IMG/VR virus record: IMGVR_UViG_3300021962_000183
Span: 1-46,905 of that record
Length of the DNA stretch: 46,905 bases
Source: a virus
Direction: 5' to 3' (one strand)
Positions 39,525 to 46,647 of the stretch are shown in pieces. A program made the translations under genes and the position numbers. The notes beneath the pieces were generated by a model. It had not been told where the DNA came from and ran no database searches. It saw only the letters and a list, made by a program, of their open reading frames with translations. Position 1 is the first letter of the stretch; the number at the start of each line of letters is the position of its first letter.

Positions 39525-40387
39525 GGGGATGACTCAAGCGTTGCCGCCACAAGGTAGACCTGGCCGTTTGTGGCCGTGAAACGCAGGAACTGCCCGACAG
39601 CGGGAATGTCGACGAACTCCGGGGCTCCGACATGGGGCTGGTCCGCGTTGTGCTTGGAGATTGCGTCGACGATCTGACGAACCGAGGCCAGCGGGTTCTG
39701 GGCGCTGGGGAGAAGGTGAAGCTGCTGGTTGTACGCCAACGGATTTGGGAATGTGCCGCCCAGCGGGTCGGCAGCGTATCCGTCGCCAAGCGTTCCGGCC
39801 CAACCGATGGAGGCAGAAAGGTTGTCCATTCGGCTCCAGATCTCGGGCATGGGCCCCGATCCCATCCATGTGGCGTAATCGTACAGCGAACCGGTAAGCA
39901 CAGCAGCCCTGAACCGCCTGGCCGCGAAACTCCCGATCGGACCCAGCCAGTTGTCGGCCTGGTCGGAATATTGTCCAGGCTGGGGACTGTTCAAAACGTG
40001 ATCCACAACCGGGAAGACTGGATATTCAACGCCAAACGACAGCACGTTTTCCCCGTCAAGATCTGAATAAAAAGACGAAAGCTGCAGGTTTTGCCTGGCT
40101 TCAGCCTTGTCTGGGACGCTGGCCAGGTTGTCCGCATATGTCTTTTCAGCGGCGGCAGCAGCGGCCTCGTCGGTGATTGCCTGCAGGCTCGAAGACAGCG
40201 CCTCGGCCCTGATCAGCCCGTCATCGCGCTGGATCTCGGAAAGCCTGGACTGGGTCTGGTCAAGAGACTCCTTCACCTCATCAAGCTCAAGGTCGATCTT
40301 GTCGCCTTGGTGGGGCTCAGTTGGGTGCGAAAGGCTCCAGCTGGTGAAGCTGAACTGCCGCTGGTAGGGATCGGGAGGCTGGCTCAT
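39521..40387 (-). CDS. second tail fibre/spike protein with shared anchor (288 aa)
   Basis: Residues 1-65 (SQPPDPYQRQFSFTSWS, IDLELDEVKESLDQTQSRL, EIQRDDG) match the N-terminus of the long fibre at 40544, so both probably dock at the same virion site. The helical neck (EALSSSLQAITDEAAAAAAEK) is followed by a Gly/Trp/Asn-rich beta domain (LGPIGSFAARRFRAAV, SLYDYATWMGSGP, PNPLAYNQQLHLLPS) unlike the long fibre, and a C-terminal strand set. The ATG at 40387 is used because it aligns with the other fibre. It overlaps both its neighbours by four bases. Confidence 0.72.
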   Translation of the reverse strand: MSQPPDPYQRQFSFTSWSLSHPTEPHQGDKIDLELDEVKESLDQTQSRLSEIQRDDGLIRAEALSSSLQAITDEAAAAAAEKTYADNLASVPDKAEARQNLQLSSFYSDLDGENVLSFGVEYPVFPVVDHVLNSPQPGQYSDQADNWLGPIGSFAARRFRAAVLTGSLYDYATWMGSGPMPEIWSRMDNLSASIGWAGTLGDGYAADPLGGTFPNPLAYNQQLHLLPSAQNPLASVRQIVDAISKHNADQPHVGAPEFVDIPAVGQFLRFTATNGQVYLVAATLESSP

Positions 40388-40542
40388 TCGGCTGGTTCCT
40401 CCATGTAAGCGATGGACATAAGGTATTCGTCTGTCATCTGCGCGTTGCCGATAACCTTGCGACCGTCCTCGCAAACGAGCTCGCGCCCGTCCCGTGATCG
40501 GGTCCACTTTTTTCCGTCAGGTCCTGTGATGGGTTCGCTCAT
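40384..40542 (-). CDS. small protein between the two fibre genes (52 aa)
   Basis: Translation from 40542 gives a 52-residue protein: MSEPITGPDGKKWTRSRDG, then RELVCEDGRKVIGNAQMTDEYLM and an acidic end. The DGKKWTRSRDGREL phrase is repeated in tandem style (DG-basic-DG-basic), as in small phage tail-fibre accessory proteins. It fits exactly between the fibres, one base after the long fibre stop and overlapping the short fibre start. It could be a fibre assembly chaperone, which is inference from position. Confidence 0.68.
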   Translation of the reverse strand: MSEPITGPDGKKWTRSRDGRELVCEDGRKVIGNAQMTDEYLMSIAYMEEPAE

Positions 40543-40543
40543 G

Positions 40544-43500
40544 TCAAAGTGTGGTGATCACAATCACCATGCCGTTGGCCCCATTGCCGCCGACTCCAGA
40601 CAGGAAGCCAGCGTCGGAAGCACCCCCGCCACCACCGCCGCCGCCAGGCCAGCCGCCATTTCCTCCGGCCTTGCCGAGCTGACCGGTGATGTAGGCGCCG
40701 CCACCGCCGCCGGTGCCGCCGGCGAACTTTGTGTCCTGGTCCGACCCATTGGTGGCCGCAACGCCGCCGGTCGTGCCGCCGGCTCCGCCAGCCAGGGCGT
40801 TGTTGTAGGCAAAAGGTGATCCAGTTGCTGCCAAGCGTGAACCTCCCGCGCCGCCGGCAGCCGCAGTCGTTGAGCTTGCGGCCGCACCGCCACCACCCCC
40901 GCCGCCGGTGGGTAGAAGATAGCCTGTCGAAATGCCGGTTGGGGTTGTGCCCGTGGTTGTGGTGCCAGCTCCGGACGCGCCGGAGATCACACCCACCTGG
41001 GTGAACACGGCACCTGTTCCGGATGTGTTGGATCCTGTACCGGTGGACCCAAGGCCATGCCGGACATTGAAGCCGCCAAATGTGGTGACGCCACCATTGC
41101 CGGCCGGGTTAGCCAAACCGGAGCTGGCTGCGCCGCCTGCGCCGCCGGCGCCAATCTGGACGGTTACGGAGTTGGGAAGGCCGTCGGCAAGCTCAAGGAA
41201 CGTGGATGACGCGCCGGCACCGCCGCCACCGCCGCCGGACCGGGCAGAGGTTGTGGCCGCCGACACGCCAGACCCGCCACCGCCACCAGCGCCGACCATC
41301 TTGATCGTGACTGTCTTTGCGCCAAGAGGCTTGTTCCAGGTGAACGTGCCGCTCGACGTGGGCCCGCCGAAGATCTGGATGTCAACACCACCGCTTCCGC
41401 CAGCCGCCACAACTGAATCAAGGCCGTCACGAAGGCCCTTGGGCGTGACGGCAAGCGTCTCGCTCGTGCCGGCAAGCGCCTCGGCCGACGTCGCCAGCTC
41501 GACAATGCCCTTGACCGTGGTGGAGGCGTCGGCAACTGAAAATCCAGAAAGTGCGCTTTGCACAAACGCCGTCGTTGCGATCTGCGTAGTGTTGGTCGCG
41601 GCTGCCGCGGTCGGCGCCGTCGGAACGCCGCCTAGGGCTGGTGAAACCAGTGGGGCGTAGCCTGAAAGATTAGCCGCGGTCGCCTGCGTTGTGCCATCCG
41701 GGAAGCGCACACCATAGCTCGGGTTCAAGCCAACCGAGGGTTGTCCAGCCGTGTCCCAAAACTCAAGGCCGCTCAATGGACCAAGCGAGTATGAGTTGTA
41801 AAAAGGACCGCCAGGAAGCGCCTGGCTGTCTATCCTGATGCCATAAAGGTCCTGCGAGATTTGCCCGACGGTGTAGTTGGCTGAAACGTTGAAGAACGAA
41901 ACACCGCTGTCCTTGACCAAAAGGCCTCCGGAAAGGGTGCCACCGGAAAGGAAGTTGAACGAGCCACCGTCAACAGTGCCAACGGTAAGACCCTGGAACT
42001 GCACGTCATTGTACGTGTTCAGGCTTTGGTCATAGGAAGCGCCCGCGGCCGCCGTGGTCATCGAGCTCCCATCCGGGAACATAAGGCCGGACGCCGTAAC
42101 CCTCATCGGCGCCGGGGACAGCGCGGAGTCGGACACCGTCAGGCCAGCGATCTCAAGGCGCGAAACCTGGGTGCCGGACGTGGCTGTGAAACCAAGGAAG
42201 GAATCAATTCCGTATCCACCGACAGTCACGCCTGCAAACGACACTGAACTCGTTGTGTCTAGCGATTGATTAAACGGGTTCCTGTCGACCCACATGCCGT
42301 AAAGACCGTCAAAGCCGATTACCTTGTCGACATCAGGTGACCCACCAACCGCGAGCCCTCCGGTCTGTCCTCCGGACATGCCCATCTTGGACGCCATCTC
42401 GTTGGCGAAATCGAAGATGTCGGAAGCCGCGTGGGCATGGGTTGAGGCCGCAAACGCCGAACTGTCCTGGGTTGCCGCTGACCCAAGACCCATGTTTGAC
42501 CTGGCTACGGATTGCGACGCACCGCCAAGGCCCTGCGCGATGTCATGCCTGACGACACCGATGGTCTGGTTCTTCCAGAGATTTCCATCCCTAACCAAAA
42601 ACTGACCGGTTGCCGGAGAGGCGATCAGAACGTCGTGCAGCTCGTCGAGCTCGTATCCGTTGGCGATCCTGACCAAAACCTCGCCCTGGGTCTGGTGCAC
42701 GCGCACAACGTAGCCCACAAGGACGGCGTGGTTGGGAGCCGTCGGCTTTGTCTGCGTAAAACCGCCGGGCGTTGTCGGCGACAGCCAGATCGCCGATCCA
42801 GCCGTGTAGCCGAGCGTGTCCAGGCCCTTGAGCAATCCGGACGTCACAACATAGCCGTTGTTGTTGTCGGCGATGTTCGCCGCGATCACGCCAAAGGTCT
42901 TGCTGCTCGTGGCCTCGGTGTTCGCCTGCGACTTGACGGCCAACGGCTTGTTGCCGCTGACGCCATTTAGGTAAACCACAGTCCCTTTGTCCAGGACTGC
43001 GCCGGTCTCGTTGCGGACTGACTCTTGCAGAACGGTCGCAAAATTGTCCTGCGCAATCCACGCCGTGCCGTCGAAGCCAAGGATTTGATCGGCGACAGGC
43101 GCCACCGCTGGCTGCGGGATGTATGCGCCAGGGTTGAAGCTATCAACGGCGTCCTGGGCCGCTTGCGCTGCAGCCTGGGCGGCAAGCTCGTGGTCGCCGG
43201 CAAGCTCGGCGCTGGCCGCCGCAAGCTGCGCCTGCTCCTGCGCGCTTTGGGCGTGAGCCTGCGCGTTGATCTCGCTTTGGTCGGCAGAAGATGCCGAGGT
43301 TGCCGCGTTCTGCGCGTAGGAACCGGCAAGCGCCGCCTGGTCCGCCGCCTGGTCGAGCGTGTTGGTGGCCTCAATGTAAAGCTCGCTGATCTCCTGCGGC
43401 AGCTGCTCGGCCGTTTGCTCGACGTAATCCTTGGCTGCCTGGGCGGCCGCGTTGGCGGCAACCGCCTCGTTCTTCGCCTGCTGTGCCAAGGCGATCTGCT

Positions 43501-43714
43501 GCTCGATGTCGTTGCCGGGCCAGGCCTCGGTGCGAAGCTTCCCATCGTCACGCTGGATCTCGTTGAGCCTGGAGATCGTCTGATTGATGCTTGCCTGCGC
43601 CTCGTTTAGCTCAAGGTCGATTTGCTGCCCGGGCTGCTGGGCGTCGGGCTGGGTCTGGCTAAAGCTCGTGAAATCGAACTGCCGCTCGTAGTTATCCGGA
43701 GGTTGACTGGGCAC
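40544..43714 (-). CDS. long tail fibre, Gly-rich C-terminal receptor domain (1056 aa)
   Basis: The likely receptor-binding fibre. Residues 1-65 are the virion-anchor module shared with the gene at 39521 (PSQPPDNYERQFDF, IDLELNEAQASINQTISRL, EIQRDDG). A long Ala/Gln coiled coil (60-215) leads into beta repeats typical of phage fibres (FPDGTTQATAANLSGYAPL, TQIATTAFVQSALSGF). The last 250 residues are dominated by polyglycine runs and short loops (GGGGGGAGASS, GGAGGTTGG), like the glycine-rich adhesin domains of some phages, where loop sequences choose the receptor. The GTG at 43714 is chosen because it aligns with the other fibre's start; an ATG at 43756 is possible. It is the first gene of the late operon. 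Confidence 0.82.
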   Translation of the reverse strand: MPSQPPDNYERQFDFTSFSQTQPDAQQPGQQIDLELNEAQASINQTISRLNEIQRDDGKLRTEAWPGNDIEQQIALAQQAKNEAVAANAAAQAAKDYVEQTAEQLPQEISELYIEATNTLDQAADQAALAGSYAQNAATSASSADQSEINAQAHAQSAQEQAQLAAASAELAGDHELAAQAAAQAAQDAVDSFNPGAYIPQPAVAPVADQILGFDGTAWIAQDNFATVLQESVRNETGAVLDKGTVVYLNGVSGNKPLAVKSQANTEATSSKTFGVIAANIADNNNGYVVTSGLLKGLDTLGYTAGSAIWLSPTTPGGFTQTKPTAPNHAVLVGYVVRVHQTQGEVLVRIANGYELDELHDVLIASPATGQFLVRDGNLWKNQTIGVVRHDIAQGLGGASQSVARSNMGLGSAATQDSSAFAASTHAHAASDIFDFANEMASKMGMSGGQTGGLAVGGSPDVDKVIGFDGLYGMWVDRNPFNQSLDTTSSVSFAGVTVGGYGIDSFLGFTATSGTQVSRLEIAGLTVSDSALSPAPMRVTASGLMFPDGSSMTTAAAGASYDQSLNTYNDVQFQGLTVGTVDGGSFNFLSGGTLSGGLLVKDSGVSFFNVSANYTVGQISQDLYGIRIDSQALPGGPFYNSYSLGPLSGLEFWDTAGQPSVGLNPSYGVRFPDGTTQATAANLSGYAPLVSPALGGVPTAPTAAAATNTTQIATTAFVQSALSGFSVADASTTVKGIVELATSAEALAGTSETLAVTPKGLRDGLDSVVAAGGSGGVDIQIFGGPTSSGTFTWNKPLGAKTVTIKMVGAGGGGGSGVSAATTSARSGGGGGGAGASSTFLELADGLPNSVTVQIGAGGAGGAASSGLANPAGNGGVTTFGGFNVRHGLGSTGTGSNTSGTGAVFTQVGVISGASGAGTTTTGTTPTGISTGYLLPTGGGGGGGAAASSTTAAAGGAGGSRLAATGSPFAYNNALAGGAGGTTGGVAATNGSDQDTKFAGGTGGGGGAYITGQLGKAGGNGGWPGGGGGGGGASDAGFLSGVGGNGANGMVIVITTL

Positions 43715-44187
43715 GATGACATGTTGGAGCCAATCAAGCCGGATGCAAGAGAACAACGTGTAGGAGAAAGTTTTTCAGCTCCGCGGATTTTCTCGAGCGG
43801 GCCGAGATAAAAATAATCTCCCGGAATTGGGGGGGTGGGGCGGGGTCGGGGTCGAGAGCGCCGGAAACGGGGGAAGCTCGCCCCGTTTAGCGCCTCGCCT
43901 TTCGCAACCTGGAGCGTCGCGGCGCTTGCGCCTTGCTAGGGCGCAATCCGGGCAGCGGGCATGCGCCACGCCTCCGGCGGGAAGGGCATGAATGCAGGGA
44001 AGGGCGAGCCCGCGGGGGAGATCTCCTGCCCCGCCCTGCCCCGTCCCCTAGGCGCGCACCGGCGAGCCCCTCGCGCGCGAGGCGACGCGCTGCAGCGGGC
44101 GGGCATGCGCCCCAGGGATTAAAGCGCCGGAGCCGTTGCAAGGTTTGCCCTTGCAATGCCCGCGGGCGCTTGCACGCTGGAAATGCC
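43715..44187. promoter_or_regulatory. divergent intergenic region: late-operon and right-operon control
   Basis: No gene is seen in these 473 bases. From left to right it holds an AT-rich island GATAAAAATAATC (around 43807-43818, inside GAGAT/ATCTC) that could be the promoter of the late minus operon, a G-quadruplex-capable tract of four G-runs (43829-43851), a 13-bp direct repeat GCGGGCATGCGCC (43955-43967 and 44099-44111), and an inverted repeat (44136-44156) just before the first right-hand plus gene. The remainder is GC-rich with no open frame using the local start context. An origin is also possible. Confidence 0.55.
44136..44156 (+). promoter_or_regulatory. perfect inverted repeat upstream of the right plus-strand genes
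   Basis: TTGCAAGG (44136-44143) and CCTTGCAA (44149-44156) are exact reverse complements around TTTGC. The right half recurs as CCTTGCAA at 45511-45518, and in both places it ends exactly 32 bases before an ATG (44188, 45550). That constant spacing suggests a promoter or activator-type element for the early plus-strand genes. Confidence 0.6.
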
Positions 44188-44568
44188 ATGAAAAACAAAC
44201 GCAATGCAACACCCCCCGCCGTCCTCACCCTGCTGCGCGAGCTCGCCGCCGCGGAAGACAAAGCCGGGTTCACAAAAAACGCCGCTGACCTGCGCGCCGT
44301 CGCGGCGCTTGTCTCCGCTTGGGACGCGGAGAGCCAAGGCGCTTTCAATGTTCCCGAGTGGAGCAATTGGGAAGACGAGCGCGGGCGCTTTTGGCCGCTT
44401 GGCGCTGTCGCGGTCAATTATGCCGCATGGAGCCGGGAAGAGGACGCCGACTGCAGCCAGGACGGGAAAGAGCAATTGGCTGACCTCGCTGACAGCATGC
44501 GCCGCACGCTGAACGCGCTCGACCGCCTCGCCCCGCGCCTCGCGCGCCGCGCCCCCTCCACCCGCTAA
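44188..44568 (+). CDS. hypothetical protein (126 aa)
   Basis: Unknown 126-residue protein beginning MKNKRNATPPAVLTLLRELAAAED. A helical N-terminal half is followed by a Trp-rich acidic segment (EWSNWEDERGRFWPLG) and an Arg-rich tail. The start at 44188 is chosen because it follows GAAATGCC and is followed by the A-rich AAAAACAAACGC, as at 87 and 44580, and because the longer frame reads the structured spacer. No function is recognised. First gene of the right cluster. Confidence 0.68.
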   Translation: MKNKRNATPPAVLTLLRELAAAEDKAGFTKNAADLRAVAALVSAWDAESQGAFNVPEWSNWEDERGRFWPLGAVAVNYAAWSREEDADCSQDGKEQLADLADSMRRTLNALDRLAPRLARRAPSTR

Positions 44569-44579
44569 ACCTTCCCCAC

Positions 44580-44930
44580 ATGAAAAACAAAATGCCCATT
44601 GAGCACGCGCGGCGCATGCTCTCCGACTGTCTCGAAAAGGGTTGCCTTGGCAAAGGCGACGCGGAGGCGCTGCGCGCCTTGCTCGCCGCCCTGGAGGAAG
44701 AGCTCAAGCGCTTTGACCTCCTGCGCCGCGCCGCGCTTTCCCTTGCGGGGGACGCTTGCGGCCTTGCCGCGGAGGTCGAGAGCATGGACGAAGCCGGGGT
44801 TTTCGGAGATTGCGACGCGGACGGCGACGCGGAGAGCGGGGAGCGCCGCAGCGCCTTGCTCGCCCTTTGCGACTCCATCGCCCTTGAGGCGGGCAAGGTG
44901 GACACTTACGCGGAAAGGGGGGACGCATGA
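44580..44930 (+). CDS. hypothetical helical protein (116 aa)
   Basis: Unknown 116-residue acidic, helical protein: MKNKMPIEHARRMLSDCLEKG, then a long Leu/Ala/Glu helix (EALRALLAALEEELKRFDLLRR), a DCDADGDAESGERR segment, and a final helix. The ATG at 44580 has CCTTCCCCAC upstream and an A-rich start without Shine-Dalgarno. Its stop overlaps the next gene's ATGAGC, preceded by AAAGGGGGGACGC. Confidence 0.68.
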   Translation: MKNKMPIEHARRMLSDCLEKGCLGKGDAEALRALLAALEEELKRFDLLRRAALSLAGDACGLAAEVESMDEAGVFGDCDADGDAESGERRSALLALCDSIALEAGKVDTYAERGDA

Positions 44931-45157
44931 GCACGCAGCGCACCCGCGAGGCGCTCGCCCTCGCCCGCCTGCTAGCCCGCCTAGCGTGGCGGCGGCAGGC
45001 CTTCGCCCTGTCCGCGCTGCTGTCGGCCTGCGCCGTCGCCGCCGGTGTCCTCGCCTTGCTGCAGGCGCTGGACGGCCTGGGCAGCGCGGCGGCCTGCAGC
45101 GCCGCGGCTGCAATCCTTTGCGCCGCTGCGGCGGCTGCCCTGGGGGTGCGGTCATGA
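44927..45157 (+). CDS. two-span small membrane protein (76 aa)
   Basis: A 76-residue protein with an Arg-rich start (MSTQRTREALALARLLARLAWRR in parts), followed by two hydrophobic spans, about residues 26-47 (FALSALLSACAVAAGVLALLQA in part) and 54-72 (AAACSAAAAILCAAAAAALG), and the end GVRS. The Arg-rich flank predicts a cytoplasmic N-terminus. It could act at the inner membrane, for example in superinfection exclusion, but this is inference. Coupled to both neighbours by four-base overlaps. Confidence 0.62.
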   Translation: MSTQRTREALALARLLARLAWRRQAFALSALLSACAVAAGVLALLQALDGLGSAAACSAAAAILCAAAAAALGVRS

Positions 45158-45408
45158 GCGCCCTTGATGCCCTGCCCCCCGCCCTCCGCGCGCAATGCCC
45201 GCGGGGGCTCCCGGGGGAATTGCGGGAGCAATGGGCAAGCCTGCAGGCGGAGCGCCTGCGGGCGCTGCGCGAGCGGCGGAGCGTGCTTCCCGTGGCGGCG
45301 GAGCTCCGGGACTTTCACGCTTACATTTCCCGCATTGATTGGGAAGGGGAATGGGAAGACGGCTTTCGCGGCGACAGGGAGCCGGGGGAGGGCATGCGCT
45401 ACCCCTAG
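45154..45408 (+). CDS. hypothetical protein (84 aa)
   Basis: An 84-residue unknown protein: MSALDALPPALRAQCPRGLP, a basic helix with LQAERLRALRERRSVLP, and an aromatic-acidic C-terminal part (DFHAYISRIDWEGEWEDGFRGD). The ATG at 45154 overlaps the previous stop in GGGGGTGCGGTCATGAGC. It is followed by a terminator, so it is the last gene of the first right-hand unit. Confidence 0.62.
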   Translation: MSALDALPPALRAQCPRGLPGELREQWASLQAERLRALRERRSVLPVAAELRDFHAYISRIDWEGEWEDGFRGDREPGEGMRYP

Positions 45409-45421
45409 CCCCAGGAGGGCA

Positions 45422-45495
45422 GGGGCTGGGGTTTGTGATCATCCAGCCCCCGCCCCGCAGGCTACCGCAACAGCGCCCCCCGCGGGCGCTTTTTT
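45422..45495 (+). terminator. tandem hairpins with rho-independent terminator
   Basis: GGGGCTGG (45422-45429) / CCAGCCCC (45443-45450) forms the first stem. The second, AGCGCCC (45472-45478) / GGGCGCT (45484-45490) around CCCGC, is followed by TTTTT (45491-45495), a typical terminator after the gene ending at 45408. The strand overlapping the T-run can also pair GGGCGC with GCGCCC (45496-45501), an alternative fold. Nothing else lies in 45409-45549 apart from the CCTTGCAA element. Confidence 0.75.
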
Positions 45496-45549
45496 GCGCC
45501 CTTAAAAAACCCTTGCAACGCTCCGGCTACGGCCTTTGCTGCTGTTGCC

Positions 45550-45882
45550 ATGCAACACCCTACCGCCCCCGCCCTGCCCGCCGTCCCCTCCCTGGGGGCT
45601 GCTGTTACTGTCCGTTTCCGTCCCCCCACAAATCACCGCGGCGCGCGCTGGAGCGCTACCCTGCGCCGCAACAGCAAGCTGACGCTGCGCGCTTCCGTTC
45701 CGTTTAATTACGGCGACAGCGCGAGCAACGGAGCCGACGAAGCCGCGCGCGCCTGCCTCGAGCGCTTTGCCGCTTTTTGCAATTCCGGACACTTCGCGCC
45801 TTCCGTCCCCGTTGCGTTTGAGCCCCGCGGGCGCTGCTCCATTGATGCGGACACTTACGCTTATTTTTTTGCCAACGCCTAA
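45550..45882 (+). CDS. hypothetical protein (110 aa)
   Basis: Unknown 110-residue protein with a Pro/Ala-rich lead, a basic beta-like segment (VTVRFRPPTNHRGARWSATLRRNSKLTLRA in parts), and a helical part (DEAARACLERFAAFCNSG) before DADTYAYFFANA. The ATG at 45550 follows CCTTGCAA by 32 bases, like the gene at 44188, and starts a new unit after a terminator. No function is recognised. Confidence 0.62.
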   Translation: MQHPTAPALPAVPSLGAAVTVRFRPPTNHRGARWSATLRRNSKLTLRASVPFNYGDSASNGADEAARACLERFAAFCNSGHFAPSVPVAFEPRGRCSIDADTYAYFFANA

Positions 45883-45893
45883 TTTTCCCCGCC

Positions 45894-46103
45894 ATGGACA
45901 AGCCCACAATAACACCCCAGGCGCTCGCGGTTTTTTACACCGCCGCCTTTATCAAAGGCCGGATTGAGCGCATCCGCTGCAACATGCGCAACCCCGCGCC
46001 CGCCCTCGCAGCTGACAAGGCGCGCCGCAAGGCCGCCCGCCGCGAGGCCGCCGCCGTCATTAACCTTTATCGCGCCGCGCTGCGGCTGCAGCGGAGCCGC
46101 TGA
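45894..46103 (+). CDS. small basic helical protein (69 aa)
   Basis: A 69-residue protein, MDKPTITPQALAVFYTAAF, followed by IKGRIERIRCNMRN and an Ala/Arg-rich helix DKARRKAARREAAAVINLYRAALRL in parts. High Arg content suggests nucleic-acid contact or membrane-surface binding. The start has TTTTCCCCGCC upstream and no Shine-Dalgarno. Function unknown. Confidence 0.6.
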   Translation: MDKPTITPQALAVFYTAAFIKGRIERIRCNMRNPAPALAADKARRKAARREAAAVINLYRAALRLQRSR

Positions 46104-46105
46104 AC

Positions 46106-46342
46106 ATGAGCCGCCGCAACTTGATCCACCCCCGGCTTTCCCTGCTCTCGCTGATCAGCGACGCGGAAACGGGGGAGCCGCGCGCTTTCTTCTCCTGGAG
46201 CCCCTGCGACTGCTGCGGGGACACCTTTGGCGGCGAGCGCTACAGCGCCCGCGCGCTTTATGTGGACAAGCGCAGGCGCTCGCCCGCGCTGCGCCGCTGC
46301 ACCTATTCCGTTTGCCCCTCCTGCCTCCAGCGCTGGAGCTGA
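46106..46342 (+). CDS. putative zinc-finger protein (78 aa)
   Basis: The 78-residue product contains C34, C36, C37 in SPCDCCGDT and C65, C70, C73 in CTYSVCPSC, spaced like a zinc ribbon with two CxxC-type knuckles. A basic loop (DKRRRSPALRR) lies between them. It may bind DNA, RNA or a host protein; small zinc-ribbon proteins are common among early phage inhibitors. The start is two bases after the previous stop. Confidence 0.65.
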   Translation: MSRRNLIHPRLSLLSLISDAETGEPRAFFSWSPCDCCGDTFGGERYSARALYVDKRRRSPALRRCTYSVCPSCLQRWS

Positions 46343-46353
46343 ACCCCTTTGCC

Positions 46354-46647
46354 ATGACACTGAAAAAACACATGATCAAGGCCGGTTGGAGTTTCGGCGG
46401 CTACCGCAGCCCCGTGGCTCCTGGGGCTATCCTGCGCGCCATGTGCGCGGACGGGCGCGCGCGCTCCGCGACTGTAAGCGCCTATTGTGACACTTATTTC
46501 ACCCTGCCCGCGCGCGTAAAGGTGCGCGGAAAGACTGTTTCCGGCTTCGTTTGGATAAACGAAACGGGCGAGGGGCAGCCGCTTTGCTTCACTCCGCAGG
46601 GCAAAAACGCGGGCGAGCTGCCCGCATGGAAGGGGGCGCGGTCATGA
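46354..46647 (+). CDS. hypothetical beta-rich protein (97 aa)
   Basis: An unknown 97-residue protein: MTLKKHMIKAGWSFGGYRSP, a helix, then strands (SATVSAYCDTYFTLPARVKVRGKTVSGFVWINETG in parts) and PLCFTPQGKNAGELPAWKGARS. The beta-rich part with conserved-looking Trp/Gly/Pro suggests a small barrel. The ATG at 46354 sits in TTTGCCATGACACTGAAAAAA. It ends KGARS in a repeated junction with the last gene. Confidence 0.65.
   Translation: MTLKKHMIKAGWSFGGYRSPVAPGAILRAMCADGRARSATVSAYCDTYFTLPARVKVRGKTVSGFVWINETGEGQPLCFTPQGKNAGELPAWKGARS

Noticed and set aside
40544-43714. Diversity-generating retroelement target in the fibre
   Set aside because: No reverse transcriptase or template repeat is present, and variation could not be assessed from one sequence.
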